A stretch of 34,417 bases of DNA from an uncultured Thermomicrobiales bacterium (GTDB taxonomy: Bacteria > Chloroflexota > Chloroflexia > Thermomicrobiales > CADCWN01). Both the position numbers and the translations under genes were made by a program. Location of the stretch: assembly GCA_902806415.1 (NCBI GenBank), contig CADCWN010000035.1, positions 1 to 34,417 on the forward strand, read 5' to 3'. How positions within the stretch are numbered: position 1 is the first letter of the stretch; every line of letters begins with the position of its first letter. Below are positions 6,803-14,232 of the stretch, piece after piece. The notes under the pieces are model-generated. The model made no database searches and was not told where the DNA came from. It saw nothing but the letters and a program-made list of their open reading frames with translations.

Positions 6803-6833
6803 CCTATAGGAGATGACGAAGTGATCGTCACAA
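6803..6833 (-). promoter_or_regulatory. Candidate promoter for the 342-residue gene
   Basis: On the minus strand, TTGTGA (6828-6833) is followed after 18-19 bases by the palindromic CCTATAGG, which offers CTATAG or TATAGG as -10. It is 35 bp upstream of the start. Box quality is modest. Confidence 0.35.
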
Positions 6834-6913
6834 TGGGGAAGGTCAGGGGAGATTTGTTCACGCTCGGGATGGAGGCGTGATCAAGGCTGCCAGTTCCCCG
6901 CCTACTTACAAGA

Positions 6914-7012
6914 AGATAGGGGCGTATTGCGTACGCCCAACGGCCTTGGCCGTCTACAGACGTTTGGAGATACCCCCGGTGTGGGCGGGCGTATGCAATA
7001 CGCCCTTAGAAC
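6914..7012. repeat. MITE-like element, copy 3
   Basis: About 99 bp. The left arm is GATAGGGGCGTATTGCGTAC and the right arm carries GGGCGTATGCAATACGCCC followed by TTAGA. The central part is partly alignable with copy 2 (CTACAGACGTTTGGAGA, then GTGTGGG). Confidence 0.75.
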
Positions 7013-7094
7013 CGGTGGTGGTCGGTATGCGGCCACCGCGATCATTCCCCAACGTTAAGGACGCCACGCGCCAATGGTGATTGGCAGGGCGGCC

Positions 7095-7195
7095 GGAGGT
7101 AGGGGCGTATTGCATACGCCCGCCCGTCGTCAGCCCGATTACCTCTACGGAACCCTCGGTATGAAGAGGGTGCAGGCATTACACCCCTATATCCC
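7095..7195. repeat. MITE-like element, copy 4, with a decayed right arm
   Basis: The left arm is intact (GAGGTAGGGGCGTATTGCAT at 7095-7114, then ACGCCC). The right side, at about 7168-7192, shows only a degraded form (GGGTGCAGGCATTACACCCC). It lies about 80 bp from copy 3, so the two could be a tandem insertion. Confidence 0.6.
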
Positions 7196-7379
7196 CCACC
7201 GCCGTGCCATTTGTCACGGTCTCGCGCCATCCCATTCGTCGCTCGCTGTCGGCGGCCCGACCCTCGAATTCACCCCCACCACCCTCCCCGCCAGGCCTCA
7301 CGCCTACCTCCTCGAACAATCCCGCTGACCCCAGCCTCCCTCACCCGCGCCGAAGCCTCCCACCCCACGAGCAAAAACA

Positions 7380-7405
7380 CCCCTCTCCCGGAGTCGGGAG
7401 AGGGG
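7380..7405. terminator. GC-rich hairpin, repeat or minus-strand terminator
   Basis: CCCCTCTCCCG (7380-7390), loop GAGT, then CGGGAGAGGGG (7395-7405): an 11 bp perfect stem. On the minus strand it is followed by TGTTTTTG, the form of an intrinsic terminator, but no minus-strand gene ends just upstream. It more likely belongs to the widespread CCCTCTCC-type interspersed repeats. Confidence 0.45.
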
Positions 7406-7442
7406 TTGTCGCCCGCAGGAGGCGGGGGTGAGGGCCACCCCC

Positions 7443-7470
7443 TTGCATTTCCGCACCGCCGTGCTACTAT
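7443..7470 (+). promoter_or_regulatory. Promoter of the first L,D-transpeptidase
   Basis: TTGCAT (7443-7448), a 16 bp spacer and TACTAT (7465-7470). It is the only AT-rich stretch before the gene and lies 79 bp before the chosen ATG. Confidence 0.5.
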
Positions 7471-7549
7471 ACAAGCATACTGTACGTACACTCTCGTCAG
7501 CGTGAGGGGAGTGGTTTGCGCGGGCGCTGCGGGAGAGAGGTTGAGCGGG

Positions 7550-8905
7550 ATGGTGCGGCATGGTGTCGTCGCGCGGTGGGCGCTGATCGGCGCGCTGATC
7601 GGGGTACTCGGCACCCTGATCGGCGATGCCAGGCCGGTCGTCGCCGGGCCACCGGGGCGCGAGCTCCCCGAGTGGGCGCGGGGGCCGGGCGAGGTCTTCT
7701 TTGCGGAGACTGGGCATCATCTCGCCGAGCCGTTCCTCTTCTACTGGCGCCAGAACGGCGGGCGCACCGTCTTCGGCCTGCCGATCAGCGAGGTCGTCAC
7801 CTCGGCCAACGGCGCGCTCCAGACGCAATACTTCGAGCGGATGACCTTACAGTTCCGCGCCAATAGCGGCGGGGCGACTGCCCTGCTCGTCGGGCGCGGC
7901 GCGGCCACCAACACCTCGGTCAACCTCCGCACCGGCCCCGGCGTACGCTGGAGCAAGGTCAACGTCCTCCGCGCCGAGCAGCAAACCCGGATCGTCGGCG
8001 GGCCGCTCCCCGACGCCGACGGCGAGCCGTGGTACCAGATCAGCGGCCCGTTCGGCACCGGCTGGACCAAGGGCGAGTTCCTGGAGCGGCAGGATGGCCC
8101 GATCAGCATCGCCACCCGCGCGGTCGATCTCGACGGGTCGCGCGCCGGCGAACCGGCCTTCCGCCGCCTCCCCGCCGTCGCCGTCGGCGCGCTCGGCCCC
8201 GACACCGACGACGCCACCTACTTCCCCTCGGTCGGCCACACCCTCTCCGGCGACTTCCTGCACTTCTGGGGCGCGAACGGCGGCGTCGGGCTCTTCGGCC
8301 TCCCCCTCTCGGAGCCGTTCGTCGAGGTCAGCCCCGCCGATGGCAAGCCGTACACGGTCCAATACTTCGAGCACGCCCGCCTCGAATACCACCCCGAGGG
8401 CGCGGCGACCGGCGACACGATCCAGATCAGCGCCCTCGGTCGGCAGGGGGCTGCGGTCGCGCGGATCAACACCGCGCCGGTCCCGCAGCGCGCCGACGCC
8501 CCCCTCTACAGCCCCGATCTCTTCACGGGGATCCGCTGGATTGAGGTCAACCTCAGCGAGCAGCGCCTCACCGCGTTCCAGGGCGATCTCCCGGTCGTCA
8601 CCACCCTCATCCGCAGCGGCAAGGAGGGCTGGCGCACCCCCACCGGCACCTTCCGCACCTTCCGCAAGGTCGAGGTGGAGGATATGACCCTCGGCGGCGA
8701 CCCCAGCGACCCCGACTACTACTACACGCCGGGCGTCCCCTGGATCATGTACTTCCTCGATGGCGGTTTCGCGCTCCACGGCGCGGTCTGGGACGAGCAG
8801 TGGGGGACGCCGACCAGCCACGGCTGCGTCAACATCCCCGTGGACATCGCCGCCTACCTCTACGACTGGGCACCGCTCGGTATCCTCGTCTGGATCCACC
8901 ACTGA
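7550..8905 (+). CDS. Secreted L,D-transpeptidase with SH3 and LGFP-like repeats
   Basis: 451 residues. It would make 3-3 cross-links in peptidoglycan outside the cytoplasmic membrane. An N-terminal signal segment (residues 1-32, hydrophobic LIGALIGVLGTLIG) is followed by two related repeats of the form GHHLAEPFLFYWRQNGG / GHTLSGDFLHFWGANGG ending in QYFE. Between the repeats sits a bacterial SH3 domain (SVNLRTGPGVRWSKVNVL, later GWTKGEFLE). The C-terminal YkuD domain starts at RWIEVNLSEQRLTAFQGDLP and carries His410-Gly and the catalytic SHGC at 423-426 (Cys426). The ATG at 7550 follows GAGAGAGG with nine bases spacing; the frame is open to 7211, but that part has no protein features. The gene is monocistronic. 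Confidence 0.9.
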   Translation: MVRHGVVARWALIGALIGVLGTLIGDARPVVAGPPGRELPEWARGPGEVFFAETGHHLAEPFLFYWRQNGGRTVFGLPISEVVTSANGALQTQYFERMTLQFRANSGGATALLVGRGAATNTSVNLRTGPGVRWSKVNVLRAEQQTRIVGGPLPDADGEPWYQISGPFGTGWTKGEFLERQDGPISIATRAVDLDGSRAGEPAFRRLPAVAVGALGPDTDDATYFPSVGHTLSGDFLHFWGANGGVGLFGLPLSEPFVEVSPADGKPYTVQYFEHARLEYHPEGAATGDTIQISALGRQGAAVARINTAPVPQRADAPLYSPDLFTGIRWIEVNLSEQRLTAFQGDLPVVTTLIRSGKEGWRTPTGTFRTFRKVEVEDMTLGGDPSDPDYYYTPGVPWIMYFLDGGFALHGAVWDEQWGTPTSHGCVNIPVDIAAYLYDWAPLGILVWIHH

Positions 8906-8932
8906 TCTGGTCCCTCAACCACCACGCACAAC

Positions 8933-8973
8933 ACGCCGCAGGCCCGCAGGATTTTCCTGCGGGCCTGCGGCGT
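8933..8973. terminator. Long perfect hairpin after the L,D-transpeptidase
   Basis: A 19 bp perfect stem (8933-8951 with 8955-8973) and a TTT loop, 28 bp after the stop codon. No T-run follows on the plus strand. It may act as a terminator or mRNA 3' stabiliser, and its GCCTGCGG core recurs in the repeat cluster just downstream. Confidence 0.6.
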
Positions 8974-9087
8974 TGCTGGCGTGGTGCCGCCGATTGAATC
9001 CCTGTGACTACGCACGGGACAAGTCGGCGCTCCCTGCCTGCGGCCATTTGGCCGGGGACTTGAGTCTCCGGCCCAACGCCTCCCCTA

Positions 9088-9233
9088 ATACCGACTTCGG
9101 GTGCAAAGCTTGCATGTCCAGCCCGCGCAGGCGGGTGTATCCTGCGCGGGTAGCAGGGCTTTGTGGCCGCAGGCCCGCGAGGCGCGGCTTCAGCCGCCAG
9201 CCAGCATCGCAGGTTTTCCGCCGAAGTCGGTAT
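9088..9233. repeat. 146 bp inverted-repeat-bounded element
   Basis: It is bounded by a 13 bp perfect inverted repeat, ATACCGACTTCGG (9088-9100) and CCGAAGTCGGTAT (9221-9233). Inside lie a 10 bp perfect hairpin (CCCGCGCAGG / CCTGCGCGGG, about 9121-9150) and a GCGGCTTCAGCCGC palindrome. The right end creates a TATAAT (9231-9236), which could serve as an outward -10 box, though no plus-strand gene follows. Another palindrome, GGCCGGGGACT / AGTCTCCGGCC, sits just to the left. The remaining 8906-9321 region has no gene. Confidence 0.6.
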
Positions 9234-9321
9234 AATGGGGGACATGGCGAGCCGGGCGGGGACACACTCGCTCGGAAAGGCGCAATACCTTAACAGCGGG
9301 GGAGCGCGGGGCGTTCGGCCG

Positions 9322-10077
9322 CTATCGGCCGACGCGGTAGCGGAAAAAGAACTCGCCATCGTGTAAATAGGCGGTGTGCAAGACCAGCGGGCGCGGGCTG
9401 TCGAGCGCGGGGCCGGTGAGCATTGTCAGCCCCTCGCCGCTGCCGATGAGCTTCGGCGCGAGCGTCCAGCAGATCTCGTCCACCGCGCCCGCCGCAAGGA
9501 GGATACCATTAATCTGCGGCCCGCCCTCCACCAATAGATGGCGCACCCCGCACTCCTCGCGCAGCGTCCGCAACGCCCAGTCTGGTTCCGGCTCCGGTGT
9601 CGGGGCCGCGAACAGTCGTCCCCACGCCGCCAGCTTCCGCCGCCGCTCCGGCGGCGTCTTCCCGCCGACGAGCGACACACGGTTCGGCTGCGGCCTGGCG
9701 AAGTCCTCACGGTCGAACGGCAGATCGCCATCCCGACTCAGCAGAATCGCCAGCGGTCGCGGCGACAGCCCGCGCGCCACGCGCGCCGCCTCCCGCTCGC
9801 GCCCGACCGTCGAGTTGGTCTTGTCCGCCCGGAACGTCCCCGCGCCGACCAATACCCCATCGGTCGCGGCGCGGATCGCGCGCATCAGCCGCTGATCGGT
9901 CGCGCTGCCGATCCCCGCCGCCGACCCGTCGATCGCCGCCTTCCCATCGACGCTCGTGACCATATTCAGCAGCACATACGGTCGCCCCGCTGGCGACTCG
10001 GGCAAATCGGCGTGCAGATCGTCGTAGATCGCCCCCGGCTCGAACTCGACCGGCGGTCCGGGAAACACACGCTGCAT
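9322..10077 (-). CDS. RibD C-terminal-type pyrimidine reductase (dihydrofolate reductase fold)
   Basis: 251 residues of a stand-alone RibD_C domain. Members reduce 5-amino-6-ribosylaminouracil phosphate with NADPH in riboflavin synthesis, or related substrates. Visible features: YVLLNMVTSVDGKAA near residue 35, the nucleotide-binding GVLVGAGTFRAD, the mid-region PRPLAILLSRDG, and LLVEGGPQINGILLAAGAVDE near the end. No deaminase domain is attached and no other riboflavin genes are nearby, so the exact substrate is open. GGAG lies eight bases before the ATG. It is 65 bp downstream of aroE on the same strand and probably cotranscribed. Confidence 0.82.
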   Translation of the reverse strand: MQRVFPGPPVEFEPGAIYDDLHADLPESPAGRPYVLLNMVTSVDGKAAIDGSAAGIGSATDQRLMRAIRAATDGVLVGAGTFRADKTNSTVGREREAARVARGLSPRPLAILLSRDGDLPFDREDFARPQPNRVSLVGGKTPPERRRKLAAWGRLFAAPTPEPEPDWALRTLREECGVRHLLVEGGPQINGILLAAGAVDEICWTLAPKLIGSGEGLTMLTGPALDSPRPLVLHTAYLHDGEFFFRYRVGR

Positions 10078-10142
10078 CGCCCCGCTCCGTCGCTACCCGA
10101 CATTTCGTGAGCCGACAACCAGGCGAAAATTTGTCGAGACGA

Positions 10143-11042
10143 TTAGGAGGAGGGGTGCCCATCCCGCCGCGCCAGCGCCGCCGCCCACATGATCTCGCGC
10201 GGGACCTCCTTGCCGGTCCAGAGCTGCAAGGCCAGCGCCCCCTGCCCGACCAGCATCGGCAACCCATCAAGCGTCGCCAGCCCGCGCGCCTCCGCCGCTT
10301 CCAGCAGCGCCGTCTTCCGATAGGCCAGGTCATAGACCAGGGCGTGAGCGGGCAGGCGCCCGAGCAGTGCGGTCGCGAGGGGCAGGGTCGCATCGGGGCC
10401 GTAGCCGGTCGGCACCGCATTAATCAGCAGATCGGACGCCGCCAGCGCCCCGCCGACCCACGGATCGTCGAGCGCCAGGATGTCGGCCCGCGCATCTTCC
10501 AACGCCGCGACGAGTGCCGCCGCCCGCTCCACAGTCCGATTGATGATCGTCAGCTGCGTCACCCCGGCGTTGAGCAGGGCCACCGCCACCCCGCGCGCCG
10601 CGCCGCCCGCCCCGAGGAGCGTCACCCGCCACTGGTCGAGTTGCGCCCCGCCGAGCCGCAACGGCCAGAGGAAGCCGCCGCCGTCGGTATTCTCGCCGCG
10701 CAGGATCGCGCCCCGCTTGACGATCGTGTTCACCGCCCCCGAGCGCGCCGCCAGCGGCGAGATCTCGTCCAGCAGCGGGATGACCGCCTCCTTGTGCGGG
10801 ATCGTCACGTTCGCGCCCAGGTACTCCGGCCCGCGGATCGCCGCCACCGCCGCCGCCAGCCCCCCCGACCCCGTTTCGCACAGCCCGTACGTGGCGTCGA
10901 TCCCGAGCGCCGCACAGGCCGCGTTGTGCATCGCCGGGGAGAGGCTCTGCGCGATCGGCATCCCGATCAGGCACAACCGCCGACCCGCCTCACCCCCGCT
11001 CGACACGCTCGACACCCCGCCCCCGATCGCGCCAGCCGACAA
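10143..11042 (-). CDS. aroE: Shikimate dehydrogenase
   Basis: Up to 299 residues. It reduces 3-dehydroshikimate to shikimate with NADPH in aromatic amino acid synthesis. The family signatures are complete: SLSPAMHNAA, GANVTIPHKE with catalytic Lys84, NTIV, ENTDGGGF with Asp120, the dinucleotide loop LLGAGGAARGVAVALL, INRT, and the C-terminal MLVGQGALALQLWTG. The first 20 residues include a 9 bp repeat (GTGTCGAGC twice) and look non-conserved. The TTG at 11042 is a poor start, and one of the GTGs about 10-13 codons inside may be the true one. It is the third gene in the minus-strand series mnmG, phosphoesterase, aroE, reductase. Confidence 0.9.
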   Translation of the reverse strand: MSAGAIGGGVSSVSSGGEAGRRLCLIGMPIAQSLSPAMHNAACAALGIDATYGLCETGSGGLAAAVAAIRGPEYLGANVTIPHKEAVIPLLDEISPLAARSGAVNTIVKRGAILRGENTDGGGFLWPLRLGGAQLDQWRVTLLGAGGAARGVAVALLNAGVTQLTIINRTVERAAALVAALEDARADILALDDPWVGGALAASDLLINAVPTGYGPDATLPLATALLGRLPAHALVYDLAYRKTALLEAAEARGLATLDGLPMLVGQGALALQLWTGKEVPREIMWAAALARRDGHPSS

Positions 11043-11141
11043 TACCCATGCCAGGCACTATACCAAAAGGAGATGCCACCACCCTCGCGCTGAGAACTGC
11101 CCGGTGGCGCAAAGATCGCGCCCGTCGGCAGCCCGCGCACC

Positions 11142-11870
11142 TCACAACCCGCGCGCCAGCCGCACCACCAGCGGCTCCGGCAGCCCCGCCTCGCGCATCT
11201 GCCCCTGTACCTTCGCGATGTCGTAAGCGAGGCGGCGGAACTCGATCGTGCGCGTCTCAGGCTCATAGATGGCATACGCCGCGCGCGGATCGCCGTCGCG
11301 CGGCTGCCCCACGCTGCCGGGGTTCACGAGGAAGCGCCCGCCCGAGAGGGTGATCGGCTCGCCATACGGCGGCACATAGCCCGGCTCACCCAGGCGGGCC
11401 AACTCCTCCTGGAAAATCGCCGGGGCGTGGGTGTGGCCGACGAAACAAATATCGGTGTCGAAATACTCGAAGTTCGCCGCCGCCTGGGCCGGGCGTAGCA
11501 GATACTCCCAGATCGGGTGGCGCGGGCTGCCGTGGACCAGCGTGGTCTCCCCCTCGATGAACCGGTTGGGCAGGGCATCGAGCCACTGATAGGCGTGGGG
11601 CGTCAGTTGCTCCACCGTCCAGAGGGTCGCCTGGCGCGCGCTCTCGTTGAAATCGTCGAGATCGAGCCGCCCGAGCGCCGCCCAATCGTGGTTGCCGACG
11701 ACGGTGATCTCCGCGTGGCCCTCCACCCAGGTGCAACACTCGTTCGGATTCGGCCCGTAGCCGACCACGTCGCCGAGGCACCAGACAACATCGACCGGCC
11801 CGGCATCCGCCACCACCGCCTCCAACGCCGTCAGGTTGGCGTGGATATCGGTGATGAGTAATACGCGCAT
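11142..11870 (-). CDS. Metallophosphoesterase, YfcE/MJ0936-like
   Basis: 242 residues of the calcineurin-like phosphoesterase fold, which hydrolyses phosphomono- or diesters using two metal ions. All motifs are visible: DIHAN near residue 8, CLGDVVGYGP near 31-40, VVGNHDW, LVHGSP and FVGHTHAP. The GDVVGYGPNP form is typical of a bacterial subfamily of unknown substrate. The start is the ATG at 11868-11870 with GAGGGG six bases upstream; the frame is open a further 35 codons, but those translate a heptad repeat array. It starts about 108 bp after the mnmG stop, with the paired arrays between. Confidence 0.85.
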   Translation of the reverse strand: MRVLLITDIHANLTALEAVVADAGPVDVVWCLGDVVGYGPNPNECCTWVEGHAEITVVGNHDWAALGRLDLDDFNESARQATLWTVEQLTPHAYQWLDALPNRFIEGETTLVHGSPRHPIWEYLLRPAQAAANFEYFDTDICFVGHTHAPAIFQEELARLGEPGYVPPYGEPITLSGGRFLVNPGSVGQPRDGDPRAAYAIYEPETRTIEFRRLAYDIAKVQGQMREAGLPEPLVVRLARGL

Positions 11871-11884
11871 CAATAACCCCTCAA

Positions 11885-12000
11885 GTAGTGCCGAGTGCCG
11901 AGTGCCGAGTGCCGAGTCGGGTGCGGCGACGGAAACGCTGCGGAGGACAACCAGCAACCTCCGCCCACTCGGCACTCGTCACTCGGCACTCGGCACTCGT
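11885..12000. repeat. Inverted pair of heptad arrays (locus E) between mnmG and the phosphoesterase
   Basis: The left array (11885-11920) has four copies of AGTGCCG. The right array (11965-12000) has five CACTCGG/CACTCGT units in complementary orientation. A spacer of about 45 bp separates them, so the transcript could form a long stem of about 30 bp. The right array encodes the last residues of MnmG (VPSAE) and its TGA. Confidence 0.8.
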
Positions 12001-13967
12001 TCGTGGCGTTCCAGCGCCACCAGCAGTCCGGCCAGGTCGCTCGGCGTCACCCCGGCGATCCGGCCCGCCTGGCCCAGCGTCGCCGGGCGGATCGCCAGCA
12101 GCTTCTCGCGCGCCTCGGCCCGCAGGTTCGGCAGCGCAGCGAAGGCGAAGTCACGCGGGATCGCCCGGCCCTCCATCGTCGCCAGGCGCCGCACCTGCGC
12201 CCGCTGCGTGTCGATATAGTGGGCGTACTGCGCCTCGACCATCACCTGCTCGGCGACCGTGGCGGGGATCGCCCAGGACGGCAAGCCCCCCGGCGGCGGG
12301 ACGTGCGCCGTCAGGAAGGCCGCGACCTGCGCCCACTCGGCGTGCGGGCGGCGCAGCAGATCGAGGGCCGAGCAGGCCCCGCCGAGCGGCGCGAGCCCCG
12401 CCGCCGCGAGCGCCGCCTGGGTCGCGCCGCTGTCGGTGAGGCGCGTCGCCGCGAGGGCGGCGAGGGTCGCATCCCGCCCCGTCTCTTTCGCCCGCGCCCG
12501 CTCGTACCGCTCGCGCGAGACCAGCCCCAGATCGTAGGCGAGCGGCGTCAGGCGCAAATCGGCGTTGTCGCCGCGCAACAGCAGGCGGTACTCGACGCGC
12601 GAGGTCAGCATCCGGTACGGCTCGACGAACTCCTGCGTCACCAGATCGTCGATCATCACGCCCAGGTAGCCCTGGTCGCGCCGCAGGATGACCGGGGCCG
12701 CGCCCGCCGCGTGTCGCGCCGCGTTCACCCCGGCCACTAACCCCTGCCCCGCCGCCTCCTCGTAGCCGCTGGTGCCATTCACCTGCCCCGCGCAGAAGAG
12801 GCCGCCGACGCGCTTCGCCTCCAGCGTCGGGGTCAGCTCACCGACGTCGACCGCGTCGTACTCGACCGCGTAGCCGAACCGCGTGATCGCCACCCCGCGC
12901 AGCGCCGGGATGGCGCGCAGCAGCGCCCATTGCACGTCGTGCGGCAGGCTGGTGTTCGCGCCCTGGACGTAGACCTCGCTCGTGCGCCAGCCCTCCGGTT
13001 CGAGGAAGAGTTGGTGCGCGCCCTTCTGCGGGAAGCGCACGACCTTATCCTCGATCGACGGGCAATAGCGCGGCCCGACCCCCTCGATCGTGCCGTCGTA
13101 CATCGGCGCGCGGTCGATATTGGCGCGGATCTGCTCGTGCGCCGCCTCGTTGGTATGGATAAGGTAGCAGCACATCTGTGTGCGCCAGTCGCCCGCCCCG
13201 GCCTGCGGGTAGATCGGCAGCGGCGCGCGGACGATCGGCGCGACCTCGCCCCAGGTGCCCGCGTGGCTGAACCAGAGCGGCGTCGGGCTGCCCGGCTGGG
13301 GGGTCGTCAGCCCGAAATCGATCGAGCGCGCGTCGATCCGCGGCGGCGTCCCGGTCTTCAGGCGGCGCAACCGGAAGCCGAGCGCCCCCAGCGCCGCGGA
13401 GAGTTCGTTCGCCGGGCCTTCGCCCGCCCGCCCGCCCGCCGCGACTGTCCCGCCCGCGATCATCCGCGCTCGCAGGAAAGTGCCGGTCGTCAGCACCGCC
13501 GCGCGGCAGCGGTAGCGGTTGCCCGCCTGCGTCACGACCTCGCGCACGCGCGGTGCGCTGCCGCCGAGGTCGAGCGGCAGATCGGTCACCAGTTCCTGGC
13601 GCAGGGTCAGGCGGTCCTGTTCCTCCAGAACTTCCTTCATCGTCATCGCGTAGAGGCGCTTGTCGCACTGGGCACGAATCGCCTGGACGGCGGGGCCTTT
13701 GCTGCTGTTGAGGGTGCGAATCTGGATCGCGGTGCGGTCGGTCACCTCGGCCATCGCGCCGCCGAGAGCGTCGATCTCGCGGACGAGGTGTCCCTTCGCC
13801 GGGCCGCCGATCGAGGGGTTGCAGGGCATCAGCGCGATCGTATCGAGATTCGCCGTCAGCAGCAGCGTCTCGGCCCCCATCCGCGCCGCCGCCAGCGCGG
13901 CCTCGCAGGCCGCGTGGCCGCCACCAACCACGATCACATCGAAGAGTGTTGTCCCGCCGCCAGCCAC
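11979..13967 (-). CDS. mnmG: tRNA uridine 5-carboxymethylaminomethyl modification enzyme MnmG (GidA)
   Basis: 662 residues. With MnmE it uses FAD to install the cmnm group on U34 of certain tRNAs. The N-terminus has the FAD-binding DVIVVGGGHAACEAALAAAR, then MPCNPSIGGPAKGHLVREID and the RTLNSSKGPAVQAIRAQCDK block, all highly conserved in the family. The C-terminal domain has the RVEYRLLLRGDNADLRLTPL motif. The start is GTG at 13965-13967; a GGGGCGGGGCG purine-rich stretch precedes it. The tail VPSAE and stop derive from a heptad array. The partner mnmE is not in the window. It is divergent from dnaX. Confidence 0.95.
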   Translation of the reverse strand: MAGGGTTLFDVIVVGGGHAACEAALAAARMGAETLLLTANLDTIALMPCNPSIGGPAKGHLVREIDALGGAMAEVTDRTAIQIRTLNSSKGPAVQAIRAQCDKRLYAMTMKEVLEEQDRLTLRQELVTDLPLDLGGSAPRVREVVTQAGNRYRCRAAVLTTGTFLRARMIAGGTVAAGGRAGEGPANELSAALGALGFRLRRLKTGTPPRIDARSIDFGLTTPQPGSPTPLWFSHAGTWGEVAPIVRAPLPIYPQAGAGDWRTQMCCYLIHTNEAAHEQIRANIDRAPMYDGTIEGVGPRYCPSIEDKVVRFPQKGAHQLFLEPEGWRTSEVYVQGANTSLPHDVQWALLRAIPALRGVAITRFGYAVEYDAVDVGELTPTLEAKRVGGLFCAGQVNGTSGYEEAAGQGLVAGVNAARHAAGAAPVILRRDQGYLGVMIDDLVTQEFVEPYRMLTSRVEYRLLLRGDNADLRLTPLAYDLGLVSRERYERARAKETGRDATLAALAATRLTDSGATQAALAAAGLAPLGGACSALDLLRRPHAEWAQVAAFLTAHVPPPGGLPSWAIPATVAEQVMVEAQYAHYIDTQRAQVRRLATMEGRAIPRDFAFAALPNLRAEAREKLLAIRPATLGQAGRIAGVTPSDLAGLLVALERHERVPSAE

Positions 13968-14029
13968 CGCCCCGCCCCGCGCTCGTACGCATCCTCCCCG
14001 CCGCCCAGCGCGCGGAAATCAATCCTCAG

Positions 14030-14058
14030 AGTATAGGGGACGGCAAGGGGCGGCACAA
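14030..14058 (-). promoter_or_regulatory. Candidate mnmG promoter
   Basis: On the minus strand TTGTGC (14053-14058), 17 bp, TATACT (14030-14035). It lies 63 bp before the mnmG GTG in the divergent spacer with dnaX. The -10 matches the consensus at five of six positions. Confidence 0.5.
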
Positions 14059-14158
14059 GCACCGAGCGACTTGGGCAAAGAGGGAGGCTGGCAGTTGAAA
14101 CCGTCGGCTGGCGTCGGCAGCGACTCGTTCATACCTCCTGCCGGTCGTCACGCCCCCA

Positions 14159-14188
14159 TTTCGCCCCTCCGTCCCGATCGCGTATACT
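14159..14188 (+). promoter_or_regulatory. Candidate dnaX promoter
   Basis: TATACT (14183-14188) is a good -10 box located 45 bp before the ATG. The -35 region at 14159-14164 (TTTCGC) matches poorly, with an 18 bp spacer. Confidence 0.4.
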
Positions 14189-14232
14189 GATGTTCGTACA
14201 GCGGTAATCCGAAGCGGGTCGAGGGGGAGAGG

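Larger units (their letters stand above)
6834..7442. other. Repeat-rich gene-free spacer
   Basis: About 600 bp with no supported gene. It holds MITE copies 3 and 4 and a GC-rich hairpin (7380-7405) followed by GGCGGGGGTGAGGGC, a common bacterial interspersed repeat. Short frames here translate the repeats themselves and are not genes. Confidence 0.6.

Noticed and set aside
9001..9240. Repetitive GC-rich region as a possible CRISPR array
   Set aside because: The repeats are inverted palindromes and not regularly spaced direct repeats; there are no cas genes.
9163..9366. Plus-strand gene driven by the TATAAT at 9231
   Set aside because: The only frame is short, without a ribosome site, and runs into the end of the convergent reductase gene.
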